DNA of 64,000 nucleotides from Phycisphaerales bacterium (lineage in GTDB: Bacteria > Planctomycetota > Phycisphaerae > Phycisphaerales > UBA1924), in NCBI GenBank assembly GCA_028289195.1, contig JANQQR010000010.1, positions 42,846-106,845 on the forward strand, read 5' to 3'. The translations under genes were made by a program, and so were the position numbers. Shown here in pieces: positions 24,270-30,623 of this stretch; within the stretch, counting starts at the first letter, position 1; every line of letters starts with the position of its first letter. The notes below the pieces were generated by a model. That model had not been told where the DNA came from, ran no database searches, and saw only the letters and a list, made by a program, of their open reading frames with translations.

Positions 24270-25430
24270 TCAGTAGCTGAAGTTCGCCCACGGGTCCGTC
24301 GTTCCCAGCCCAGCGCCTCCCACGGCTCCGTTGATCGCCGCGCTCGCCGGGGCGAGCACGATCACTCCCACCTGATTGCCCGCGACGATCTGGTAGTTCG
24401 TCGTGTTGCCCCCCGCGGTGTTCCGGCTCACGATGCAGCCCCCGACCGAGATCGCAAGCCCGACCGGGTTGTCGGTGAGCGAGTTGTCCATCACAACCGA
24501 GTCATCACCGTTGATGAAGATCCCGGCATCGCTCGCGAACCCGTTGACGCCGTTGCCGCTCGCGTGGTTCCCGACCACGCGGCACTCGGACGAGCACACA
24601 ATCCCGCTGCGATCGTTGCTCTGCGCCGAGCACCCCGTCACCACGCACCGGGTGCTGGCGGAGATGCCCACGCCGTCGTTGAACTCGGCGACGCACGCCT
24701 CGATCCGCACGCCGACCGAGAGCACGAATCCCCGCGAGTTGCCCATCGACACGCACGATCGCACGACCGATCCGAACCCGGTCGTGAAGCCGTCGCCGAT
24801 GTTCGCCCGTGCGACGCAGCCGGTCACGACGCACGTATCGAACACCTTGATGCCCTGACCGCCATTGCCGCGTGCCACGCACCCGGAGACAACGGACCCC
24901 GTGGAGACATCGATCCCCGAATTGGAGCAGAACCGAACTGTGCAGGAGTCGACCAGCGCGTTCTGGTTGAGCTGGATACCCACGCCGACGCAGGAGTCAA
25001 CGATCACGCCGCCGACCCGGACCGCCGTGGCCGTCGTCCCGGCGATGCCGCCGTTGCCCCATGCCGAGAGCGTGCCGTTGCGCACGGCGATGTCGCGCTC
25101 GTTGCCGGTGATCGAGACGCCCGCCAGCGACCCGGGGCCGCCCTGCAGCCTGAACCCGTAGAGGTCGAGCGTCACGCCCGACGAATCGATCTCGATGCCG
25201 TGGCTCCCCACGACGCCCGCAATGTTGCCGGCGAGGTAGTACGAGCCGGGGGTCGTGATCTTGAAGATGCTGTCGGCGTCGCCCGGGGTCGTGTCCTGGC
25301 TGAGCTCGGTGCGCGGGCCGAAGCGCCCCGTGTCCGACACCGGCCCCGCCGGCGGCGCCAGCGGGCCGCCCAGGGCCGGGGCGACGAGAACCGCGCAGGT
25401 GAGAACGCTCGAAACACACCGAATGCTCAT
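24270..25430 (-). CDS. Secreted right-handed beta-helix repeat protein (array member 16, TETGRFGPR type)
   Basis: A 386-residue exported protein; ATG at 25430 behind GGGAGG, signal peptide MSIRCVSSVLTCAVLVAPALG. PLAPPAGPVSDTGRFGPR, TTPGDADSIF, PGSYYL and LDLYGF are present, with Tyr replacing Asn in the last. About thirteen coils follow with a strong cysteine period (VVSGCVARGN, VVTGCVARAN). It ends TTDPWANFSY, preceded by a segment like that of member 8. It is the last member of the array on this side. Confidence 0.82.
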   Translation of the reverse strand: MSIRCVSSVLTCAVLVAPALGGPLAPPAGPVSDTGRFGPRTELSQDTTPGDADSIFKITTPGSYYLAGNIAGVVGSHGIEIDSSGVTLDLYGFRLQGGPGSLAGVSITGNERDIAVRNGTLSAWGNGGIAGTTATAVRVGGVIVDSCVGVGIQLNQNALVDSCTVRFCSNSGIDVSTGSVVSGCVARGNGGQGIKVFDTCVVTGCVARANIGDGFTTGFGSVVRSCVSMGNSRGFVLSVGVRIEACVAEFNDGVGISASTRCVVTGCSAQSNDRSGIVCSSECRVVGNHASGNGVNGFASDAGIFINGDDSVVMDNSLTDNPVGLAISVGGCIVSRNTAGGNTTNYQIVAGNQVGVIVLAPASAAINGAVGGAGLGTTDPWANFSY

Positions 25431-25467
25431 AGTGAACCTCCCGGGCGCGACGCGCGGCGCCCAGGAA

Positions 25468-25496
25468 AACCTACACCAGCCCGGGGCCGATGCCAG
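25468..25496 (-). promoter_or_regulatory. Array promoter of member 16
   Basis: On the minus strand, CTGGCA (25496-25491), 17 bp, then TAGGTT (25473-25468). Confidence 0.65.
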
Positions 25497-25502
25497 CGAT
25501 CC

Positions 25503-25543
25503 GTAGAAGATCATCCCCGCACCCGGCGCGATGATCCCCTAGG
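25503..25543. repeat. CCTAGG-type hairpin repeat, copy 14
   Basis: AGAAGATCATC and GATGATCCCCTAGG. The right arm supplies the TAG stop codon (25541-25539) of the regulator gene, which shows the repeat has spread beyond the array. Confidence 0.75.
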
Positions 25544-26129
25544 CCTCCGGCTCCTCCGGGATCGGGCTGATGACGAACGTCACCGAGTACTCCTGCGCCC
25601 CGCCCCGCTCCGGCGGGTGCTGCGCCTGCTCGTCCAGGAACCGGTCGATCTCGCCCAGCATGCGATTGAGCTGCTTCAGCCCGGCCTTGTTCAGACGCGG
25701 CTGGGCCTGGTAGAGCATCTTCTGCCTCGCGGGCCCGCCGAAGACCGTGTCCGGATCCCCCAGCGCGCGGATGTGCCGGCGCTCGGCCTCGCGCAGCGCG
25801 GCGCTCGCCATCTGCCCCGCGGCTTCCGTATACGCCCGCGACCGATCGGCCTGGTCGAACACGATCGACTCGGCCGCGCGGTCGTAGACGGTCTCCGCCG
25901 GCCCCGACGTCGCCCGCGTGGCGCTGCGCACGAGCAGGCCCGCCTTCTCCAGCGCCGACACGTGGTAGTACAGCGTCTCGGGCACCCGGCGCATGTGCGC
26001 CCCCAGCTCCCCCACCGACAGCGGCCCGTGACGCTCGAAGGCCTCCAGCACGCGCTGGCGCAGGGGCGTCCGCAGCGCCCGCACCTGGGCCAGCGTCAGC
26101 ACCTGCTTCTTGGCTTTCCGGTCCGGCAT
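25539..26129 (-). CDS. ArsR-like winged-helix transcriptional regulator
   Basis: A 196-residue cytoplasmic regulator. The ATG at 26129 (MPDRKAKKQ) is chosen because the residues encoded upstream of it (with ARRLLSG) are unlike the domain and overlap the promoter. Residues about 12-75 form a winged helix-turn-helix (PLRQRVLEAFERHGPLSVGEL, then LYYHVSALEKAGLLVR), the HTH_20 or ArsR pattern; no metal-binding cysteines are seen. The C-terminal half is helical and probably dimerises or senses a ligand. It is divergent from the serine hydrolase at 26243, the classic layout of a local repressor. Confidence 0.75.
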   Translation of the reverse strand: MPDRKAKKQVLTLAQVRALRTPLRQRVLEAFERHGPLSVGELGAHMRRVPETLYYHVSALEKAGLLVRSATRATSGPAETVYDRAAESIVFDQADRSRAYTEAAGQMASAALREAERRHIRALGDPDTVFGGPARQKMLYQAQPRLNKAGLKQLNRMLGEIDRFLDEQAQHPPERGGAQEYSVTFVISPIPEEPEA

Positions 26130-26160
26130 CCCGGACAATAGTCGGCGGGCTCCGGGTTCT

Positions 26161-26188
26161 GCTATAAAAATCTTGATTTCTCTAGCAA
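26161..26188 (-). promoter_or_regulatory. Candidate promoter of the winged-helix regulator
   Basis: On the minus strand, TTGCTA (26188-26183), 16 bp, then TATAGC (26166-26161), in an AT-rich patch unusual for this window. Confidence 0.45.
26168..26179. promoter_or_regulatory. Candidate operator for the winged-helix regulator
   Basis: The palindrome AAATC-TT-GATTT lies inside the spacer of the regulator promoter and upstream of the divergent hydrolase. A repressor bound here could block both genes. This is inference from position and symmetry. Confidence 0.4.
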
Positions 26189-26242
26189 TCGAGCGGCGTG
26201 CATTCCTACTAATCCGGAGAACCACCCACGAGGAGACCACCC

Positions 26243-27757
26243 ATGCTCTCGCTTCCCCCAACCGCGCTCGCCGCCCTGGCCATCGCCATCGGTGCCCCGG
26301 GCGTGGCCCGCGCCGCCGACCCCGTCGAACTGCCCGCCACCCCGGCCGGCAGGGTCGCCGAGGCCTTCTTCGAAGCCTTCAACAGCGCCGACGAAGCCAC
26401 CCTCATCGCCTACGAAGAGGCGCACCGCCACCCCGAGGGCTTGGAGCGGCGACCCGCGCCCGAGCGAGCAACGCAGCTGCTCGGCGCACACGCCCAGGTC
26501 GGCGACCTCACGCCCGGCGCCATCCTCGAGAGCTCGCCCGTCCTCATCCGCGTGGCCGCGGAAGCGAGCAACATCCCCATCTGGCTCGAGATCAAGTTTG
26601 AGGTCGAGCCCGAGGAGCCGCACCGCATCGTGTCGTCGCTCATCCAGCCGACTTCCGCCCCGTCGGTGCGCATCACCATCGACGACGAGTGGGCCGACCT
26701 GCCCGCCATGCTCGAGCGCCTGCGCACCGAGACCGGCGCCCCGGCCATCGCCGCGGCGATCGTGAAGGACGGCGAGATCATCGATCGTGCCATCGTCGGC
26801 GTGCGCGCCGTCGGCACCGACGACACCGCGCAGATCGACGACCGATTCCATATGGGCTCGATCACCAAGTCGATGACCGCGACGCTGATCGCGCAGCTCA
26901 TCGAGCAGGACGCCCTCGCCTGGGACACCACCCTGGCGCACAGCCTCTCCGGGGTGCCGATGCTCGAGGCCTACGAGCCGGCGACCGTCGAGAACCTCCT
27001 GCACCATCGCGCCGGGCTGCACCCGTACACGACGTTCGACGCCGAGCTCGAGGCCTACTTCGCCGGCGTCTCCGGGCCCGGCCCCGTGCAGCACCTGGCG
27101 CTCGCCCGGCGCGCACTGGGCGAGGAGCCGCAGGCGCCGATCGGCGAGCAGATGCTCTACTCGAACGCGGGGTACACCATCGCGGGCGTCGTCGCCGAGC
27201 GCACGACCGGAGAGTCCTGGGCTGCCCTGATGCAGGAATCAGTGTTCGCGCCCGCCGGCATGACCAGCGCCGGCTTCGGCTGGCCCGCCTCGCGCGAGAA
27301 TCCGCACCAGCCCCGGGGCCACTTCACCGAGGAAGACGGCTCGCTCCGCCCGCGCGACTGGGACGAGTACCCCTTCGATGAGTACCTCGCCCCCGCCGGC
27401 AACGTGCACTGCTCGATCACCGACCTGGCGCGCTACGCGATCTTCCACCTCGAGGGCCTCCAGGGCGAGAGCCCGGCCTTGACGCAGCAGACCTTCGCCC
27501 GGCTCCACACCGCGCCGGAGCTCAACGACAACGGATCGGGCTACGCCGCGGGCTGGCGCATCAGCCGCACGCCCGGACTGGGCGCCAAGCACGACCACAG
27601 CGGCTCGGGCGGCACATTCTTCGCGACCGTCGAGCTCTACCCCGAGGCCGGCTGCGCGATCGTCGTCGCGACGAACTTCGGCCTCGAGGGCCAGGCCGTA
27701 AGCGAAGCGGTCTCGGAGATGGTGCGCAAGCGCTACTTCGAGAGCGCGACTGAGTGA
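26243..27757 (+). CDS. Secreted serine hydrolase, class C beta-lactamase fold
   Basis: A 504-residue exported enzyme; GAGGAG upstream of the ATG at 26243 and signal peptide MLSLPPTALAALAIAIGAPGVARA. Residues about 30-135 form a small alpha+beta domain that may be NTF2-like. Residues 145-500 are the serine beta-lactamase/DD-peptidase fold: nucleophile motif S206-I-T-K209, Y306-S-N308 and H452-S-G454 in place of KTG. HSG is usual for esterases and D-aminopeptidase-like members, so an esterase or peptidase is likelier than antibiotic hydrolysis. It is probably controlled by the divergent winged-helix gene. The substrate is unknown. Confidence 0.85.
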   Translation: MLSLPPTALAALAIAIGAPGVARAADPVELPATPAGRVAEAFFEAFNSADEATLIAYEEAHRHPEGLERRPAPERATQLLGAHAQVGDLTPGAILESSPVLIRVAAEASNIPIWLEIKFEVEPEEPHRIVSSLIQPTSAPSVRITIDDEWADLPAMLERLRTETGAPAIAAAIVKDGEIIDRAIVGVRAVGTDDTAQIDDRFHMGSITKSMTATLIAQLIEQDALAWDTTLAHSLSGVPMLEAYEPATVENLLHHRAGLHPYTTFDAELEAYFAGVSGPGPVQHLALARRALGEEPQAPIGEQMLYSNAGYTIAGVVAERTTGESWAALMQESVFAPAGMTSAGFGWPASRENPHQPRGHFTEEDGSLRPRDWDEYPFDEYLAPAGNVHCSITDLARYAIFHLEGLQGESPALTQQTFARLHTAPELNDNGSGYAAGWRISRTPGLGAKHDHSGSGGTFFATVELYPEAGCAIVVATNFGLEGQAVSEAVSEMVRKRYFESATE

Positions 27758-27766
27758 GGCGCGTGC

Positions 27767-27808
27767 CCAGGGGATCATCCCCGCACTCTCGGTGATGATC
27801 CTCTAGGG
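27767..27808. repeat. CCTAGG-type hairpin repeat, copy 15
   Basis: CCAGGGGATCATC and GATGATCCTCTAGGG, 9 bp after the stop codon of the serine hydrolase. An inward REP-like pair begins 8 bp later. Confidence 0.8.
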
Positions 27809-27815
27809 GCGGCGA

Positions 27816-27892
27816 ATCCGGGTGCTCGCGCACCTCGGCTCGTATGACGCGACGAAGGACTCCTACAAGCCGAACCGCGCGAGCGGTCGGAT
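27816..27892. repeat. REP-like pair, inward type, copy 5 (downstream of the RAYT)
   Basis: Standard palindromes with a longer central loop (ATGACGCGACGAAGGACTCC). The CGGAT end touches the stop codon of the RAYT gene at 27892. Confidence 0.85.
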
Positions 27893-28389
27893 CAGCGACG
27901 CACGTCCTGCAATCGAGCCACGTAATCGATCGCGGCAGTGACATCTTTATCACGGTTGATCCAGCGTGTGCTCCCATGCCGGGTCCACACGAGCCGTTTT
28001 GGCCCGACGATCCCCGCCTCCCGCATGCGCCGGGTCGCCCAACTCTTGAACTCCCGCAGGACGAGTTCCGGTGCCAGAGCCCCGCCCGTGACGCGGCAGT
28101 CAACAACCACATGCACGTGATTCGTACGCACGCTCAAAGCTAAGACCGTCCATCCCCGGTGCACTGCGTGATCGCTAATCGCTCGTTCGACCACCTCGCG
28201 CCCGCGTTGATCAAGCAGTATCGGATCACCTCTCATCGTTCCCCGCTCGTGACGCTCCCATCCGGGAGCGTGTTCGACGTGCCGAGCACCCAGCGACGGC
28301 CGAGTTCGTGTGAAGCTGCCGCGCGAGTCTCCATGAAGGCGTGCACCCCGTGTTGTCCACGTCAGAAAGTACGCGAGCGCGTCGGCCAT
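27892..28389 (-). CDS. REP-associated tyrosine transposase (RAYT, Y1 HUH family)
   Basis: A 165-residue single-strand-DNA nuclease of the IS200/IS605-related TnpA_REP family. YFLTWTTRG near the N-terminus matches the family opening. The metal-binding HUH motif is H91-V-H93 (TNHVHVVVD) and the nucleophile is probably Y156 (AAIDYVARL). The length is typical of RAYTs. The start is the ATG at 28389 (a GTG at 28392 is possible); no clear binding site is visible. It lies between REP-like pairs at 27816-27892 and 28431-28496, the arrangement found where RAYTs process their own REP elements. The central region is intact, so it may still be active. Confidence 0.85.
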   Translation of the reverse strand: MADALAYFLTWTTRGARLHGDSRGSFTRTRPSLGARHVEHAPGWERHERGTMRGDPILLDQRGREVVERAISDHAVHRGWTVLALSVRTNHVHVVVDCRVTGGALAPELVLREFKSWATRRMREAGIVGPKRLVWTRHGSTRWINRDKDVTAAIDYVARLQDVRR

Positions 28390-28430
28390 CACCCAATATT
28401 ACGCCGGTGACGTGCTCGGACGCTCTCCCA

Positions 28431-28496
28431 ATCCGGGTGCTCGCGCACCTCGGCTCGTAGATCCCACTACAAGCCGAACCGCGCAAGCGGTCGGAT
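28431..28496. repeat. REP-like pair, inward type, copy 6 (upstream of the RAYT)
   Basis: Palindromes GGTGC-TCGC-GCACC and CCGC-GCAA-GCGG. It lies 41 bp upstream of the RAYT start. Confidence 0.85.
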
Positions 28497-28521
28497 CTCT
28501 GCGAATACCAGGACCGTCCCC

Positions 28522-28598
28522 ATCCGGGTGCTCGCGCACCTCGGCTCGTATCGCGCGACGAAGGACTCCTACAAGCCCCACCGCGCAAGCGGTCGGAT
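28522..28598. repeat. REP-like pair, inward type, copy 7
   Basis: It shares the long central loop with copy 5 (GCGACGAAGGACTCCTACAAG), and the guide-adjacent bases read AAGCCCCA. It ends 5 bp before the ureohydrolase stop codon. Confidence 0.8.
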
Positions 28599-28603
28599 CA
28601 GCC

Positions 28604-29599
28604 CTACCTCCGCCCCAGCGCATCGAGGCACAGGATCTCGAACATCACGTGCGCCGCCAGCAGCGCCGTGCAGCCCGTCGGGTCCCGGTCCGGCAGCACC
28701 TCGACGACATCCGCGCCGATGATGTTCGGCGGCCCGCCGGCGAAGGCCTTGGCGAAGCGGCGCAGCAGGCTCAGCCCCTCGTGGGGCAGCAGGCCGCCGA
28801 CGCTGGGCGTGCCCGTCCCCGGCGCGACGCTCGGGTCGAACACGTCGATGTCGAACGTCAGGTAGCACGGCGCCTGAGCGAGGTCGCCGGCGAACTTGCC
28901 GATCACCTCGTCGCCGTCGCGGGCCAGCTGCTCGCGCGTGACGATGGTCACGCCGTGCTCCTTGGCGTAGTTCAGGTCGTCCGGCGTGTTCAGCGGGCCC
29001 TTGATGCCGATCGACAGCATCTTCTTCGGGTTCAGGATCCCGTCCTCGACGGCGCGGATGAACGGCGAGGCGTGGCTCCACTTCTCGCCCATAGTCACGT
29101 CGACGGTGTCGACATGGCTGTCGAAGTGCAACAGCGCCAGCCCGCCCTCGGGGCGCCCCCGGCGCTCGAAGGTCGCTTTCATGTTCGCGTAGGCGATCGA
29201 GTGGTCCCCTCCCACCGCCATCAGCTTCGTGTGCGCCGGGTCGCCCACGCCCATCGCGAACTCGGTGACCACCTGCGCGTTCTGCTCGCAGCTGAAGTTG
29301 GCCACCGGCGAGTCGCCGGCGTCGGCCAGGCTCAGGATGTCGGTGAGCATCAGGTCGTGCTCGATGTGGTAGGGCTTGACGTACTGCGACTCGTCGCGGA
29401 TCGCCCGGGGCCCGAACCGGGTGCCCGGCCGGTAGGTCACGCCGGAATCGAACGGCACCCCGTAGAGGGCCCAGTCCACGGGCTGCTGCTCCTTGGGCAC
29501 GTCCTCCAGGCGCGGGTAGCGACAGAACGTGCACGCGCCGCCTCCGAATCGGGGGTTGGCGCGGGGATTGGGGAGCGTCGTGCGGGGTGCGTCGGCCAT
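28604..29599 (-). CDS. Ureohydrolase (agmatinase/arginase family)
   Basis: A 331-residue cytoplasmic metalloenzyme that hydrolyses a guanidino compound to urea plus an amine. The metal ligands are visible: H133 (GGDHS), D160, H162 and D164 (HFDSHVD) and D250 and D252 (FDIDVFDP). RPGTRFGPRAIR and PGTGTPSVGGL are also family hallmarks. The DSHVD form, in place of DAHTD, and a 40-residue N-terminal extension with CTFC argue against simple agmatinase. Guanidinobutyrase, guanidinopropionase or guanidine hydrolase are possible. The start has a TACACT element only 6 bases upstream, suggesting a leaderless message. Confidence 0.85.
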   Translation of the reverse strand: MADAPRTTLPNPRANPRFGGGACTFCRYPRLEDVPKEQQPVDWALYGVPFDSGVTYRPGTRFGPRAIRDESQYVKPYHIEHDLMLTDILSLADAGDSPVANFSCEQNAQVVTEFAMGVGDPAHTKLMAVGGDHSIAYANMKATFERRGRPEGGLALLHFDSHVDTVDVTMGEKWSHASPFIRAVEDGILNPKKMLSIGIKGPLNTPDDLNYAKEHGVTIVTREQLARDGDEVIGKFAGDLAQAPCYLTFDIDVFDPSVAPGTGTPSVGGLLPHEGLSLLRRFAKAFAGGPPNIIGADVVEVLPDRDPTGCTALLAAHVMFEILCLDALGRR

Positions 29600-29605
29600 G
29601 CGCGC

Positions 29606-29611
29606 AGTGTA
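29606..29611 (-). promoter_or_regulatory. Candidate -10 of a leaderless ureohydrolase message
   Basis: TACACT on the minus strand, six bases before the ATG at 29599. There is no Shine-Dalgarno sequence and no recognisable -35. Confidence 0.45.
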
Positions 29612-29625
29612 ATGGAGGCCGGGGC

Positions 29626-29665
29626 AAGGGGATCATCCCCGCTCCCAGCGCGATGATCACCTAGG
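29626..29665. repeat. CCTAGG-type hairpin repeat, copy 16
   Basis: AAGGGGATCATC and GATGATCACCTAGG. Unlike most copies it lies upstream of a gene start, within 30 bp of the ureohydrolase ATG. Confidence 0.8.
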
Positions 29666-29669
29666 ACCA

Positions 29670-29757
29670 ACGAGCCGCGAGCGCGAGCTCGCGGGGGTTC
29701 CCACGCCCGGCGCGCAAATGAACGCTGTCCCACCGGCGGCTCGCGCCACCGGCTCGT
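29670..29757. repeat. REP-like pair, outward type, copy 5
   Basis: ACGAGCC to GGCTCGT with the palindrome GCGAGC-GCGA-GCTCGC on the left. It runs into a lone inward-type half unit. Confidence 0.75.
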
Positions 29758-29765
29758 ACGAGACG

Positions 29766-29793
29766 ACGAGCCGAACCGCGCAAGCGGTCGGAT
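29766..29793. repeat. REP-like single unit (right half of an inward pair)
   Basis: ACGAGCCGAACCGC, then GCAAGCGGTCGGAT, without a partner on the left. With the preceding element it makes a chimera. Confidence 0.7.
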
Positions 29794-29860
29794 GACCCGG
29801 GCTCGAGGTGCCACCGCCCTCTGAACCCTGAACGTTCGAACCTCTGAACCCTCTCCCCCC

Positions 29861-30454
29861 CTACCGCCCCAGCGCCAGGATCAGTTCGACCTTCCCGACG
29901 TGCTCCTCGAGCTCGCCGGCGATCTCCAGGGCGCTCTTGCCCTCGCCCGCCAGCGCCAGGATCTGCGCGCGCGTCGGGTCGACCTCTTCGGGGATCACCC
30001 GGGGCGGGGCCTTGGGCTCCACGCGCCGTACGCCGATCTCCGGCGCGCCGGCGTCCATCCCCGGACCGGCGCCACCCGGCGCCGCCCGCTCCATTCGCTC
30101 AGCTACGCGCTCGGCGCGGACCAGCAGCGACTCGAGCGATTCGGCCCGGTCGTTGATCTCGGAGATGCACAGCTTGGTGAGCTGGCGGACCTCGAGCGAG
30201 AGCTGCTCCAGATGCCGGCGCTCGTCTCTCGTGCGCGAGACGTCCTGCAGGCGAGCCGCGGCCGTCGGGGCGGGCTCGTTCCGGGACTTGGATCGGAGCG
30301 CGGGGAGGCGCACGCCGCGGGAGCGCATCAGGCGGATGGTGGCCGGCACGCCGATCACCAGCAACGCCGAGCCCAGCAGGAACCCGGCCAGCAGCGTCTG
30401 CTGCGACACCCCGAGCACCGAGCCAGACTCTCCCAACCACGATTGCAGCTGCAT
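29861..30454 (-). CDS. Membrane-anchored protein with DUF2802-like C-terminus
   Basis: A 197-residue protein; the ATG at 30454 is chosen because a membrane segment follows directly (about residues 19-41, TLLAGFLLGSALLVIGVPATI) and the codons upstream read as low-complexity non-coding sequence. Residues about 70-120 are a helical, probably coiled-coil stretch (DERRHLEQLSLEVRQLTK). The last 35 residues (TRAQILALAGEGKSALEIAG and VGKVELILALGR) resemble the small helix-turn-helix-like end of DUF2802 proteins. The function is unknown. It is divergent from tilS. Confidence 0.6.
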   Translation of the reverse strand: MQLQSWLGESGSVLGVSQQTLLAGFLLGSALLVIGVPATIRLMRSRGVRLPALRSKSRNEPAPTAAARLQDVSRTRDERRHLEQLSLEVRQLTKLCISEINDRAESLESLLVRAERVAERMERAAPGGAGPGMDAGAPEIGVRRVEPKAPPRVIPEEVDPTRAQILALAGEGKSALEIAGELEEHVGKVELILALGR

Positions 30455-30623
30455 TCCGCCGGTCTCGCCTTCCGTGGCACCGTCCCGCGATCCTCCGCGG
30501 GGCCCTCCCGCAGTGCATCGGTACCATCCGAGCATCGGCGTGACAAAACCACCCGCGACATCATCGGGCCCGCCAACCGGCCCCGCGCTCCCCGCGCGGA
30601 GCGACCCATCGGTGCGCCGGATC

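Noticed and set aside
411..25430. Polysaccharide lyase or pectate lyase activity for the beta-helix proteins
   Set aside because: I could not find a conserved catalytic Arg/Lys/Asp set across the paralogues. The fold alone does not show enzyme activity.
26243..27757. Antibiotic-resistance beta-lactamase
   Set aside because: The third motif is HSG, not KTG, and there is an extra N-terminal domain, which fits esterase or peptidase-like members better.
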